This document shows positions 47,932 to 57,274 of a stretch of DNA of 64,000 bases, in pieces. The position numbers were made by a program, and so were the translations under genes. Source of the stretch: Limosilactobacillus reuteri (GTDB lineage Bacteria; Bacillota; Bacilli; Lactobacillales; Lactobacillaceae); assembly GCF_034259105.1 (NCBI RefSeq), contig NZ_CP139478.1:62001-126000 (forward strand), given 5' to 3'. Every line of letters begins with the position of its first letter. The stretch's first letter is position 1. The notes beneath the pieces were generated by a model. The model saw nothing but the letters and a program-made list of their open reading frames with translations. It was not told where the DNA came from and did no database searches.

Positions 47932-48078
47932 GAAAATCGCTCCTCTTTGTTTGTTTTTAGGGGTAATTACATCATATCAGGAACGATTTCCTGTGTACAT
48001 AAAAATCCGTACAATGAATCTTTGTAGAATTCATTGTACGGATTTTTATTTTCAACTAGGAGTTTTTTTCCCGGCCTC
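46246..48078 (-). mobile_element. IS1182-family insertion sequence
   Basis: The ends carry short inverted repeats GAGGCTGGGAA (46246-46256) and, inverted, TTTCCCGGCCTC (about 48067-48078). Just inside each end is a strong hairpin (around 46290-46335 and 48003-48050), which may block read-through transcription. The element sits 14 bases after the apbE stop and does not break the gene. A clean target duplication was not identified. Confidence 0.8.
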
Positions 48079-48470
48079 TTCTTAACTAAGGGACTTATGT
48101 CACAGTCCCTTTTTTGCGTACTTGACAGGTTGGTAATGGTCAAACGATAAAGAAAGACGGAGGAGATTGGTACATATGATCATTATTTCATTTATAAGAA
48201 GTGAATAAAAAAGAGGGTATGCTGCTTTAATCCTCCTCAACGGTTGATATAATAGCATTGAATGTTGAATTTTATTAAGAAAGTAAATTTTCTGGTGATA
48301 AATCAGTTGAAAAAAGTTACTAAGAGTGTAGAATGACAATTGAAAGTTATTATTAAAATGTTGTTTCAACAAGACAAATGATTAATTATCATTTAATTAT
48401 CAGCTTTTTAATAAAATGAAGTTCTTAAAAATTGCTAGTTTAGCCACTTGTTTAATAAATGATTGGTTGT
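48079..48470. other. Gene-free AT-rich stretch after the IS1182 element
   Basis: No convincing coding sequence. TATAAT at 48248-48253 may be a -10 for a transcript running into the structured region to the right, but no good -35 is seen. Confidence 0.3.
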
Positions 48471-48477
48471 AACTTGC

Positions 48478-49298
48478 CAGCAGGTGCCACCATTCATCTG
48501 GTCGACAGCTACAGATGAAATGCCACCTGGTAGTGATCTTGATGGTTACTATTTATCTTGAGGAGTACTTTACCTTTTATTTATAAAATGGTTTATTGAA
48601 TGACTTAACTTACTCCAAAAGATAGTGGTAAGTATGTGCCAGGTGGCTTGGGATAATCTCTTTTTAAACTGGCGGATATAGGCTATTATAATAACCTTAA
48701 AGAGGCGACCCCCGATGCCTACGTAGGCTAATTATAATGGTAGCTGTCACTTGACTGGATAGTGGTAAAGTCTAGTTATTAAGTGTTAAGCAACAATTTT
48801 TGTGCATTGTTTGTTGCGACTACTACTCCCTAATAGGTATAAGGTTTATAGCCTTATATAGCAGGTATCATAAAATAGCTGAACACTGTTTAGATAAATT
48901 TGTCAAACGGTAGAATGATAATGCTTATAAGAAACCCCCGAATACTTAACTTTAAGCATTAGTAGCAATATCTCCCCCAGATAACTTAAAAGTCTTATTG
49001 TCTACGCCAACAGCAATAAGCAGATAACAGTTTAGTTTTATCATATAAGTGTATTTGCTACCAAAAAGTTTTTTATTGTTCATGACAATTGTGCTAAACA
49101 ATGATTCAACAGTACAGATAGTATAGTGATGCCTCAAAAGTCGGCACAGAAATTACAACAGTATGGTAAATGTGCTAGCCTACTGTAATGTAAGCCGCTT
49201 GGTGGTAGGTTTTAAATGTTGAATGGTGGACTTATCACCAAAGTTAGTTGTGCGTAAACTAACCAAAAAAGGATTTTCAGAAGTGAAAATCCTTTTTT
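48478..49298 (+). ncRNA. Candidate large structured non-coding RNA
   Basis: About 820 bases contain no plausible gene on either strand but hold a series of hairpins: CAGGTG...CACCTG (48481-48529), AGGCTATTATAATAACCTT (48680-48698), GCCTACGTAGGC (48717-48728), GCAACAA/TTGTTGC (48790-48817), TATAAGG/CCTTATA (48838-48858), AATGCTTA/TAAGCATT (48920-48960), GGTG/CACC (49225-49239) and GTTAGTT/AACTAAC (49243-49263), ending in an intrinsic terminator at 49265-49298. The size and ornate structure recall large ncRNAs of Firmicutes such as ROOL or GOLLD, but I cannot match it to either. The 5' end is unknown and the strand is inferred from the terminator, which could act both ways. Confidence 0.4.
49265..49298. 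terminator. Terminator before the serS leader
   Basis: AAAAAAGGATTTTCA pairs with TGAAAATCCTTTTTT (49265-49279 with 49284-49298). It ends whatever is transcribed from the left, or a minus-strand transcript. Confidence 0.85.
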
Positions 49299-49379
49299 GT
49301 TTTAAATAAAAATTCGATTGATAAATTAGAGAAAGTGTAATAAGATAATTGCAGAATAGAAAACACGAGTGCATTTCAA

Positions 49380-49580
49380 GTAGGTTATTCAGAGAAGCAG
49401 CGGGTGGTGGAAGCTGTCAACCGAAACTCCGGTGCAAAAATATGTGGGCAGGTAATTCTGCACGGATAGTAGCCGTTATCTACTTCGAAGGGTGACTAAA
49501 GATAGTCAAACTTGGGTGGTACCGCGGAACTAGAGCCATTTCGTCCCAAAATATAAAGGATGGAATGGCTCTTTTTTATA
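49380..49580 (+). promoter_or_regulatory. serS leader: T-box riboswitch of serS
   Basis: The leader has the distal stem I pattern (GGTGGTGGAAGCTGTCAACC), the T-box core GGGTGGTACCGCGG at 49514-49527 and a terminator (GAGCCATTTCGTCC at 49533-49546 with GGATGGAATGGCTC at 49559-49572, then T run). Uncharged tRNA-Ser would stabilise the antiterminator. TCC at 49428-49430 is a fitting serine specifier, assigned with less certainty. Confidence 0.92.
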
Positions 49581-49598
49581 TAATTAGGAGGAAATACG

Positions 49599-50906
49599 AT
49601 GTTAGATATTAAAAAGATTCGTCAAGAACCTGATTTTTATAAGGAAAAGTTGGCTACGCGTGGTATAAAACCAGAAGAAATTGATGAAGTTATTGCGCTA
49701 GATAAGAAGCGGCGTGAATTGCTTCAACAAACCGAAACAATGAAGGCGCAACGTAATGAAGCGTCAAAGAAGATTGGGGAAGCTAAGCGAAATGGTGAAT
49801 CTGCCGATACTGCCATTAAGGAAACTCGTGAACTTGGTGATAAGATCAAGGAACTAGACGCTGAAGTTGAAGCAAATGATGCAGAACTTCATAATAAGAT
49901 GGCTCACCTCCCGAACGTTCCTCATGACGGTGTTCCGGTTAGCTTAACGGAAGACGGTGCCGTTGAATTGCGGAAAGTAGGGAAGGTGCGGGACTTTGAT
50001 TTTGAACCTAAGCATCACTGGGATATCGGTGAAAATCTTGGTATTTTAGACTTTGATCGCGCTGGTAAGGTTTCTGGTGCGCGTTTTGTCTACTACTTGG
50101 GTCTTGGTGCTCAGCTTGAACGGGCAGTTTACAACTTCATGCTTGACGAGCACATGAAGGAAGGATATACCGAAGTCTTGCCGCCATACATTGTTAATGC
50201 TGAGTCAATGTACGGTACTGGTCAATTTCCTAAGTTCAAAGAGGGAGTTTACCAGGTTAACGGCGAGGATATGACTTTGATCCCAACTGCCGAAGTTCCG
50301 TTAACTAATTACTACCGTGGTGAAGTTATTCCGACTGAAGAATTACCAGTTTACGTTACTGCTTTAACACCATCATTCCGTTCTGAAGCGGGAGCAGCGG
50401 GTCGTGATACTCGGGGATTGATCCGGATGCACCAATTTAATAAGGTAGAAATGGTTAAGTATACTAAGCCAGAAAACTCATGGGATGAACTTGAAAAGAT
50501 GACTGCTAACGCTGAGAACATCTTGAAGAAGTTAAACTTGCCATACCATGTTATTACCTTAACTACTGGTGACATGAGCTTTACGGCATCTGAAACACAT
50601 GACCTTGAATTGTGGATGCCAGCACAAAATAAGTATCGTGAAGTTTCGAGTTGTTCAAACTGCTTGGACTTTCAGGCACGGCGGATGCACACCCAATACC
50701 GGGATGAGGATGGTAAATTACAATATGTTCACACGCTTAACGGTTCTGGTTTAGCCGTTGGGCGGACAGTGGCAGCTATCTTGGAAAACTATCAAAATGC
50801 TGATGGCTCCGTAACAATTCCAGAAGTATTAGTACCATACATGCATGGTGTTACTAAGATTACTAAGGAAAATGCGGTTCCTTTCCGTAATAAAGTTAAT
50901 AAATAA
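49599..50906 (+). CDS. serS: Seryl-tRNA synthetase
   Basis: The 435-residue class II synthetase charges tRNA-Ser. Residues about 1-110 form the long antiparallel coiled-coil arm that grips the tRNA variable arm (Glu/Lys-rich), followed by the catalytic core with motif 2 ([22 protein letters not shown]) and motif 3 ([19 protein letters not shown]). AGGAGG precedes ATG 49599. Expression depends on the T-box leader directly upstream. A short hairpin follows the gene. Confidence 0.98.
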   Translation: MLDIKKIRQEPDFYKEKLATRGIKPEEIDEVIALDKKRRELLQQTETMKAQRNEASKKIGEAKRNGESADTAIKETRELGDKIKELDAEVEANDAELHNKMAHLPNVPHDGVPVSLTEDGAVELRKVGKVRDFDFEPKHHWDIGENLGILDFDRAGKVSGARFVYYLGLGAQLERAVYNFMLDEHMKEGYTEVLPPYIVNAESMYGTGQFPKFKEGVYQVNGEDMTLIPTAEVPLTNYYRGEVIPTEELPVYVTALTPSFRSEAGAAGRDTRGLIRMHQFNKVEMVKYTKPENSWDELEKMTANAENILKKLNLPYHVITLTTGDMSFTASETHDLELWMPAQNKYREVSSCSNCLDFQARRMHTQYRDEDGKLQYVHTLNGSGLAVGRTVAAILENYQNADGSVTIPEVLVPYMHGVTKITKENAVPFRNKVNK

Positions 50907-50926
50907 GAATAGAAGAATATTTTTCG

Positions 50927-50966
50927 CTAAAGAAGTTTGGAGTGCTAAATCTGAGCTTCTTTTTTG
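50927..50966 (+). terminator. Terminator after serS
   Basis: AAGAAGTTT pairs, with wobble pairs, with GAGCTTCTT and a T run follows. Confidence 0.65.
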
Positions 50967-51172
50967 ATTAAAAAAGTCTTAGAAAAGATCGAAAACGAAT
51001 AAAATAGACTTAATAAAATTAACTTTTTGTTGGTTGTTATCTTTAAAAATCATTGTTTAAAACGCTGACATCTTAGATAAACACAAACTTTAATGAAGAA
51101 TATTTATTTTATTTTCTGGCGATGATAAAGTAGTATCAACGTTAAAATTTAATTAAAAAGGAGTCGGTGCAG

Positions 51173-52636
51173 ATGCATAGCAGCAAGATAAAAAATATGA
51201 TCATCACCATTGTTGCAGTTCTTGGAATTGTAGTGGGGTGGCAAATGGTCGAACCTCAGCAGGTATCTGCTGCCGAACCGACTTATACGTTTGCAACTAA
51301 TAACACCTTTGAACCCTTTGAAATTCAAGATAGTAAAGGTGGGTACTCAGGAAAGAATCCTGGGATTGAAATTGAAATGCTTAAGAAAATTGCTAAGCAT
51401 GAGCATTTTAAGTATGAACTGAAGCCAATGAGCTTTAATGGTGACTTACAAGCTCTTGAAGCAGGACAAGTTGATGCAGTAATTGCCGGAATGAGCGTTA
51501 CTGATGAACGAAAAGAAAAGTATGATTTTTCAACACCTTACTATACTAGTGGGGTTGTTATGGCTGTTGCAAAAGATAGCAATATTAAGTCGATGAGCCA
51601 ATTAAAAGGCAAAACAGTTTCGGCAAAGTCAGGAACGAGTGCGGCATTATTTTTGAAGAACAACCAAAAGAAATACGGTTACAAAATCCGCTACTTTGAT
51701 TCTTCAAATACGATGTGGAATGATGTGAAGACTGGGAACACAGCAGCTACTTTTGATGATGGCCCTGTTCTTGAATACGGAATTAAAGAAGGTGTTCCAC
51801 TTAAGGTTGTGACAAAGAAGCCAATTGATGCACAACCAGTTGCCGTTGGATACCAAAAGGGCAAGAACTTAGAATTACAGAAAAAGATGAATGACGGGAT
51901 TAAGTGGCTAAAAGATACTGGCCAAATGGATCAAATCATTGATAAATATACTAAGAGTGACAAAACAACGAAGGACAATGCGACTGATCGGACAATCCTG
52001 GGATTAATCCGCGCCAATTATCCTGCCTTGCTTCGTGGGTTATGGATGACAATTGAATTAACCGTTGTCGGCATTATTTTTGCGATGATTTTTGGGGTAA
52101 TTCTAGGTGTATTAGGTATTGCACAAAACAAATTTGCCAATGCTGTTTCTAGCACCCTGATTTATATCTTCCGTGGTATTCCAATGATTGTTTTGGCCTT
52201 CTTTATTTACATGGGGATTCCGAATGTTATTGGCCATAAAGTTCCATTATTCTTGGCGGGGATCCTAACCTTGACTTTTAACGAAGGGGCTTATATTGGG
52301 GCCATTGTTAAAGGTGGATTTGAATCCGTTAATATTGGACAGTGGGAAGCAGCACGGAGCTTAGGGTTGCCATATAGCAAAGCCTTGATTAAAGTTATCG
52401 CTCCCCAAGGATTTAAGTTAATGATTCCTTCGTTAGTTAACCAGTTTATTATTACCTTGAAAGACACCTCAATTCTTTCCGCAATTGGTGTAATGGAACT
52501 TACGCAAACGGGGACTGTTATCATTTCCCAGAATATGGAAGGATTTAAGATGTGGTTAATCATTGGAACGATGTATATCATTATCATTACCCTGTTGACT
52601 TGGTTATCAAACTACGTACAAAAGAGGATGGGTTAA
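51173..52636 (+). CDS. glnP: Amino-acid ABC transporter: fused substrate-binding protein and permease
   Basis: The 487-residue protein carries a signal peptide (hydrophobic core [14 protein letters not shown], cleavage likely after VSA near residue 35), a family 3 solute-binding domain (about 40-265: [33 protein letters not shown]) and a C-terminal BPD_transp_1 permease of about five helices with the ATPase-contact loop [21 protein letters not shown]. Such SBP-permease fusions are typical of GlnP/polar amino-acid systems in lactic acid bacteria. AAAAGGAG supports ATG 51173. The ATPase follows one base after its stop. Confidence 0.93.
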   Translation: MHSSKIKNMIITIVAVLGIVVGWQMVEPQQVSAAEPTYTFATNNTFEPFEIQDSKGGYSGKNPGIEIEMLKKIAKHEHFKYELKPMSFNGDLQALEAGQVDAVIAGMSVTDERKEKYDFSTPYYTSGVVMAVAKDSNIKSMSQLKGKTVSAKSGTSAALFLKNNQKKYGYKIRYFDSSNTMWNDVKTGNTAATFDDGPVLEYGIKEGVPLKVVTKKPIDAQPVAVGYQKGKNLELQKKMNDGIKWLKDTGQMDQIIDKYTKSDKTTKDNATDRTILGLIRANYPALLRGLWMTIELTVVGIIFAMIFGVILGVLGIAQNKFANAVSSTLIYIFRGIPMIVLAFFIYMGIPNVIGHKVPLFLAGILTLTFNEGAYIGAIVKGGFESVNIGQWEAARSLGLPYSKALIKVIAPQGFKLMIPSLVNQFIITLKDTSILSAIGVMELTQTGTVIISQNMEGFKMWLIIGTMYIIIITLLTWLSNYVQKRMG

Positions 52637-52637
52637 T

Positions 52638-53381
52638 ATGGATAAAAACTATAAAGTACAAGTAAAAAATCTGCACAAAAGTTATGGAAGTAATGAAGTG
52701 CTGAAAGGTATTAGCTTGGACGTAAAACCCAATGAGGTGGTTTGCATGATTGGACCATCAGGATCGGGAAAAAGTACCTTTCTTCGTTGCATTAATAAGC
52801 TTGAAGAACCAAATAGCGGCCATATTTATATTGATGGCTACGATATTGCTGATCCGCAAGTAAATATTAATAAGGTTCGGGAAAATATCGGGATGGTTTT
52901 TCAGCACTTTAATCTCTTTCCAAATATGAATGTTTTGGAGAATATCACTTTGGCACCTGTTCAACTTGGCAAGATGACCAAGGAAGAGGCAGAAAAGGAC
53001 GCGATGCACTATCTTGACTTAGTTGGGCTAGCCGATAAAGCAGGGGCAGATCCAACCAAGCTGTCTGGAGGTCAAAAGCAACGGGTAGCCATCGCCCGTG
53101 CCCTTGCAATGAAACCGGATGTAATGCTCTTTGATGAACCAACGAGCGCCCTTGACCCTGAAATGGTAGGGGATGTTTTGGAAGTAATGAAACGGTTAGC
53201 GCAAGAGGGAATGACCATGATCGTGGTAACTCACGAAATGGGATTTGCTAAGCAGGTTGCTGATCGGGTGGTCTTCTTCCATAATGGTGATATTCGGGAA
53301 CAAGGCACTCCAGAAGAGATTTTTGATAATCCACAACATCCAGATACGAAGAATTTCTTGGATAAAGTGCTAAATATTTAA
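52638..53381 (+). CDS. glnQ: Amino-acid ABC transporter ATP-binding protein
   Basis: The 247-residue ATPase energises the fused permease upstream. Walker [10 protein letters not shown] near 38-46, the Q loop QHFNLFPN, the signature LSGGQKQR near 137, Walker [14 protein letters not shown] and the switch His in VVTHEMGFA are intact. It belongs to the polar amino-acid (GlnQ/HisP) group. No terminator is seen before the next T-box region, so occasional read-through is possible. Confidence 0.96.
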   Translation: MDKNYKVQVKNLHKSYGSNEVLKGISLDVKPNEVVCMIGPSGSGKSTFLRCINKLEEPNSGHIYIDGYDIADPQVNINKVRENIGMVFQHFNLFPNMNVLENITLAPVQLGKMTKEEAEKDAMHYLDLVGLADKAGADPTKLSGGQKQRVAIARALAMKPDVMLFDEPTSALDPEMVGDVLEVMKRLAQEGMTMIVVTHEMGFAKQVADRVVFFHNGDIREQGTPEEIFDNPQHPDTKNFLDKVLNI

Positions 53382-53439
53382 TTATCGACTGACTTTTAGT
53401 AATTTAAATTTGACAAAGTTAGGATAATCATTATAATAA

Positions 53440-53632
53440 TGAGCAACTTCTAATAATTGGTTGACAGAGAATCTAGCATTTGCTGAAAGCTGGATCCAAT
53501 TAAATGGCATGAGCGTTTGAATGGAGTGGTTTCCTTATCAACCGAGAGGTAGTTCGCAAATGTGAGCTATAAAGATGGGTGGAACCGCGTTAAAAAACGT
53601 CCCTGGTAGATGATTACCAGAGACGTTTTTAT
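53440..53632 (+). promoter_or_regulatory. T-box riboswitch of the amino-acid permease
   Basis: Stem I closes with GGTTGA (about 53460) and TCAACC (about 53539), the AGAGAATCTAGC...GCTGGAT distal part is typical, the T-box core GGGTGGAACCGCG is at 53577-53589, and the terminator is AACGTCCCTGGTA with TACCAGAGACGTT plus T run (53596-53630). The specifier codon, which would name the amino acid, could not be assigned with confidence. Confidence 0.9.
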
Positions 53633-53683
53633 TTGTTTAAGAAAACGTTTTTGTTATTAACTAAATTTTTAAGGAGGCATATT

Positions 53684-55033
53684 ATGGACGAAAAACAACA
53701 ACAGAAGTTAGAACGATCGCTTAAAAGTCGTCATGTGACGATGATTGCTATTGGTGGAGCTATTGGGACCGGTCTTTTTCTTGGATCAGGAACAGCTATT
53801 CACCAAGCAGGTCCTTCAATCATTCTTTCATACCTGATCGTCGGTATCTTTTGCTTCTTTATGATGCGGGCGTTAGGGGAACTTATTTTAGCTGATACTT
53901 CAAAACATTCATTTATTGATTCGGTTAAGGAATATCTTGGTGACCGAATGGAATTTGTTGCTGGATGGATGTACTGGGCATGTTGGCTAACATTAGCAAT
54001 GGCAGATCTTACTGCTACTGGTATTTACTTGAAATATTGGTTCCCTAATTTACCACAATGGGTTGGTCCATTAATTATTGTTATTTTATTGATGTTAGTA
54101 AACATGGTAAACGTCGGGCTGTTTGGTGAACTAGAAAGTTGGTTCTCCATGATTAAGGTGATTGCAATTTTAGCCTTAATAGCAGTTGGCGCGGTCTTAC
54201 TTGTGATGCATGGTCATGTAGAAGGGCGGCCGGTAACCCTTTCAAACCTAGTTAACCAGGGTGGCTTTTTCCCTACTGGTCCGATGGGCTTCTTAATGTC
54301 TTTCCAAATGGTAGTCTTTGCCTTTGTGGGAATTGAAATGGTCGGTTTGACAGCTGGTGAAACTAAGAATCCAGATAAAGATATTCCGAAGGCGATTAAT
54401 ACCTTACCAGTCCGGATTGGTTTGTTCTATATCGGCTCAATGGTTGCGATGATGTCAATTTACCCATGGTTCCATATTAAGACTACTTCGAGTCCGTTTG
54501 TTCAAGTGTTTGCAGCAATCGGTGTTCCAGGAGCAGCTGCGATTTTAAACTTTGTGGTTTTGACGGCTGCAATGTCTGCAACTAACAGTGCGATCTTTAG
54601 TACTAGTCGTTCCCTCTACTCATTAGCTCGAAGCGGGAACGCACCAAAACGTTTTGGTGAATTAAGCGCGAAGGCAGTTCCTAATCATGCATTAACTTTC
54701 TCTTCATTGATTCTTTTTATCACAGTTATCTTGAATTATATTATGCCAGCGGGAATATTCGATGTGATTGCTGGAATTTCAACAATTACCTTTATCTTTA
54801 CGTGGATCATTATTTTGGTTGCACATATTAAGTTCCGGCGGCAGAATCCAAAGGGAGTTACGAATTTCAGAATGCCAGGATATCCGATTACTAGTTGGTT
54901 AACAATTATTTTCTTCTTGGCAGTTCTAGTGATTTTACTCTTTATTGATTCAACACGAATTCCATTAATCCTTTCAATCGTCATTTTTGCATTGCTTGCT
55001 TATGGTTATGGATTTTTGAAGAAGAAAAATTAA
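53684..55033 (+). CDS. Amino-acid permease (AAT family, APC superfamily)
   Basis: The 449-residue protein has twelve membrane helices and the amino-acid transporter (AAT) signature: MIAIGGAIGTGLFLGSGTAIHQAGP in helix 1 and FQMVVFAFVGIEMVGLTAGETKNPDKDIPKAIN in helix 6-7. AAGGAGG just upstream sets ATG 53684. It is controlled by a T-box, so it imports the amino acid whose tRNA is sensed. The substrate is unknown; homologs carry aromatic, proline or other amino acids. Confidence 0.92.
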   Translation: MDEKQQQKLERSLKSRHVTMIAIGGAIGTGLFLGSGTAIHQAGPSIILSYLIVGIFCFFMMRALGELILADTSKHSFIDSVKEYLGDRMEFVAGWMYWACWLTLAMADLTATGIYLKYWFPNLPQWVGPLIIVILLMLVNMVNVGLFGELESWFSMIKVIAILALIAVGAVLLVMHGHVEGRPVTLSNLVNQGGFFPTGPMGFLMSFQMVVFAFVGIEMVGLTAGETKNPDKDIPKAINTLPVRIGLFYIGSMVAMMSIYPWFHIKTTSSPFVQVFAAIGVPGAAAILNFVVLTAAMSATNSAIFSTSRSLYSLARSGNAPKRFGELSAKAVPNHALTFSSLILFITVILNYIMPAGIFDVIAGISTITFIFTWIIILVAHIKFRRQNPKGVTNFRMPGYPITSWLTIIFFLAVLVILLFIDSTRIPLILSIVIFALLAYGYGFLKKKN

Positions 55034-55041
55034 AAACTTAG

Positions 55042-55074
55042 CAGGGGCTCGAAAATTTTGAGTCTCTTTTCTTT
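55042..55074 (+). terminator. Terminator after the permease
   Basis: GGGCTCGAAAA pairs with TTTTGAGTCTC followed by TTTTCTTTT. Confidence 0.6.
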
Positions 55075-55620
55075 TGCATTTAATAATGAATAGTTTAAGA
55101 GAGAGCTAAAAAGTAATAGAAAAGTTAATTTTGTTTAATAGTTGGAGGAGATCTAAATCCCGGTGTGACGCGGTTTAATTGTCTTTTTGTTGGGTAGGGA
55201 TTATACTGAAAGTGTGGAAAGATAGAAGGCCGAATTTAACAAACATCTTCTCATAATAAAACTACTTTGAAGTACGTTAATTAGACTTTTTGCATGAAAA
55301 TACCAACACCCCACTCCACATGAAACGCTTTAGTTTCCGTAAAAAGTATGTTAGCTAAAAATAATTAGTGGCCATATCTACAACGAACCTATAATGATAA
55401 GCTTAAGTTCCTCGTATTAAGCAGATAGATAAGTTACCAAAAATTAAAAATAATAATACTCGGCCTTTCTTCCCACTTCTTCATGGTTGAGAAGCCCGGA
55501 ATGTTATTTTGATAAACGTCCCGGGCTTCTGCCAGTTTAAACCTTAAATATTTTATGTTATTTCCTGGGAAATACTAAAGTTAGTGAAACTGTAAATTAC
55601 TTCTCTAAATATTTGAACAT
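55075..55620. other. Gene-free region with a strong unexplained hairpin
   Basis: No convincing coding sequence. AGAAGCCCGG (55490-55499) and CCGGGCTTCT (55521-55530) form a perfect 10-base-pair stem with a 21-base loop but no T run on either strand, so it is not an obvious terminator. A weaker inverted repeat AATCCC/GGGATT occurs near 55156-55203. Confidence 0.35.
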
Positions 55621-55655
55621 TTGCTCAATTGATTTTAATTGAGTATAATAGAAAA

Positions 55656-55726
55656 CCTTGGCAGGGGCAACGGAAAGACACATAGCAAAGATGATTTGCC
55701 ACGTGTAACTTTCCGTTTCTTTTTGT
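55656..55726 (+). ncRNA. Candidate small RNA with its own promoter and terminator
   Basis: A good sigma-A promoter (TTGCTC at 55621-55626, TATAAT at 55644-55649, 17-base spacer) is followed about 50 bases later by a hairpin (AACGGAAAG at 55669-55677 with CTTTCCGTT at 55709-55717, extended by ACAC/GTGT) and a T-rich tail. The predicted transcript is about 70 bases and non-coding. It could also be an attenuated leader of the nucleoside transporter 260 bases downstream. Confidence 0.45.
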
Positions 55727-55733
55727 TAACACA

Positions 55734-55747
55734 TGACAACGTTTTCA
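55734..55747 (+). promoter_or_regulatory. cre-like site upstream of nupC
   Basis: TGACAACGTTTTCA matches the cre consensus closely and suggests CcpA control of the nucleoside uptake genes; a further cre-like site is at 57240-57253. Confidence 0.5.
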
Positions 55748-55982
55748 TAAATTCTAAAAAACTTTGTGAAATTTCCGGAAGTTGAAAAGTTAATAAAATG
55801 AGCGAATTGTAAAATTATAATTTAAAAAATGATAAAAATTCACAAATTGTCTACAAAACAGCGCTTTACAGGAAGCAAATTTAAAGATATTCTTAAATAG
55901 TTAACTCGCCACAATTGCAATTATAGTATCTTAATTTGGAACGGCTGTTAACGAATATTCTATTTAAGGAGGGTACACAGCC

Positions 55983-57194
55983 ATGTCTATGTATCTTATT
56001 ATCAACATTATTGGGTTGATTGTCTTTCTTGGAATTGGATGGCTTTTCTCCAAGAATCGAAAGGAAATCAACTGGAAGACTGTAGGAATCATGGTAGTCT
56101 TGAACTTACTTTTAGCATGGTTCCTCGTAAGTTCAGCAGCTGGTCGTGCTGGGGTTAAAGCGGCCGCTGATGGTTTTGCTTGGATTGTTAACGTCTCTGC
56201 AAAAGGAACTGTGTTTGCATTGGGTGATTGGTACACACCAAAGAACCTTAACTTCATTTGTTCTGCATTGATGCCAATCCTTATGATTGTTCCATTGTTC
56301 GATATCTTAAACTACATTGGTGTATTACCATGGATTATTAAGTGGATCGGACGTGGACTTTCATTCATTACTGGTGAACCTAAGTTTGAATCATTCTTTG
56401 CTGTAGAAATGATGTTCTTAGGTAACACCGAAGTTTTGGCTGTTTCTGGTATGCAATTACGTGCCATGAACAAGGAACGTAATTTGACGATTGCCATGAT
56501 GTCAATGTCTTGTGTTACTGCTTCAATTCTTGGTGCATATATTGAAATGATGCCAGGACAATATATTCTGACTGCTGTTCCAATTAATATTATTAACTCA
56601 TTGATTGCTGTAAGTATGTTAAACCCTGTTAAGGTTCCAGCTGAAGATGACACCATCGAAAAGGTTGGTGCTGAAGTTGACTCTGATAAGCGTGAACCAT
56701 TCTTCAGTTTCTTGGGAGACTCAATTCTAGGTGCTGGTAAGTTAATCCTTATCATCATTGCTAACGTTGTTGCCTTCGTTGCTTTGGCAGCCTTGATCGA
56801 TGCTATCTTAGCATTGTTCTGGAAGGACCTTTCACTTGAAAGTATCTTAGGTGTTATCATGTTCCCATTCTCATGGTTACTTGGTTTACCTGTTCACCAA
56901 GCATGGATGCTTTCCCAAGATATGGGTATGAAATTGATTACTAACGAATTCGTTGTTATGGGTAAAGTTACTGATGAAATCAACAGTTACGCACCTCACT
57001 TGCGGGCTGTCTTGACTGTCTTCGTAACTTCATTTGCCAACTTCGGTACTTTAGGTATGATTATTGGTGCCTTCAAAGGATTAGTTGACAAGGAAAACAA
57101 CGATTACATTGCTTCAAACATTGGTTACTTAATGCTTTCTGGTATTTTGGTTTCATTATTATCAGCCGCATTTGTTGGTCTCTTTGTTTGGTAG
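55983..57194 (+). CDS. nupC: Concentrative nucleoside transporter (NupC, CNT family)
   Basis: The 403-residue membrane protein imports nucleosides with H+ or Na+. The CNT pattern is clear: an N-terminal three-helix region, the nucleoside-recognition stretch GEPKFESFFAVEMMFLGNTEVLAVSGMQL near 125-155 and C-terminal FANFGTLGMIIGAFKG near 350-365. AAGGAGGG precedes ATG 55983. The nucleoside hydrolase that follows would split the imported nucleosides; a small terminator between them (57203-57229) allows separate regulation. Confidence 0.95.
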   Translation: MSMYLIINIIGLIVFLGIGWLFSKNRKEINWKTVGIMVVLNLLLAWFLVSSAAGRAGVKAAADGFAWIVNVSAKGTVFALGDWYTPKNLNFICSALMPILMIVPLFDILNYIGVLPWIIKWIGRGLSFITGEPKFESFFAVEMMFLGNTEVLAVSGMQLRAMNKERNLTIAMMSMSCVTASILGAYIEMMPGQYILTAVPINIINSLIAVSMLNPVKVPAEDDTIEKVGAEVDSDKREPFFSFLGDSILGAGKLILIIIANVVAFVALAALIDAILALFWKDLSLESILGVIMFPFSWLLGLPVHQAWMLSQDMGMKLITNEFVVMGKVTDEINSYAPHLRAVLTVFVTSFANFGTLGMIIGAFKGLVDKENNDYIASNIGYLMLSGILVSLLSAAFVGLFVW

Positions 57195-57202
57195 AAATGG
57201 AA

Positions 57203-57229
57203 AAGCAGCTGGCAAGGCTGCTTTTTTCA
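57203..57229 (+). terminator. Terminator after nupC
   Basis: AAAGCAGC pairs with GCTGCTTT around TGGCAAG, with a T run. Confidence 0.8.
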
Positions 57230-57239
57230 ACATTAAATC

Positions 57240-57253
57240 CGAAAACGCTTGCA
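57240..57253 (+). promoter_or_regulatory. cre-like site upstream of the nucleoside hydrolase
   Basis: CGAAAACGCTTGCA matches the cre consensus at all but the first position and lies just before the ribosome binding site. Confidence 0.5.
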
Positions 57254-57274
57254 CGATAAAAAGGAGATAAAATT

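Noticed and set aside
48100..49374. Several minus-strand open frames of 60-90 codons in the gap before serS
   Set aside because: No ribosome binding sites, no credible protein features, and overlap with hairpins and the terminator.
53440..53632. Naming the amino acid sensed by the permease T-box (Met or Trp triplets can be found in stem I)
   Set aside because: The specifier loop could not be placed with confidence, and several triplets fit.
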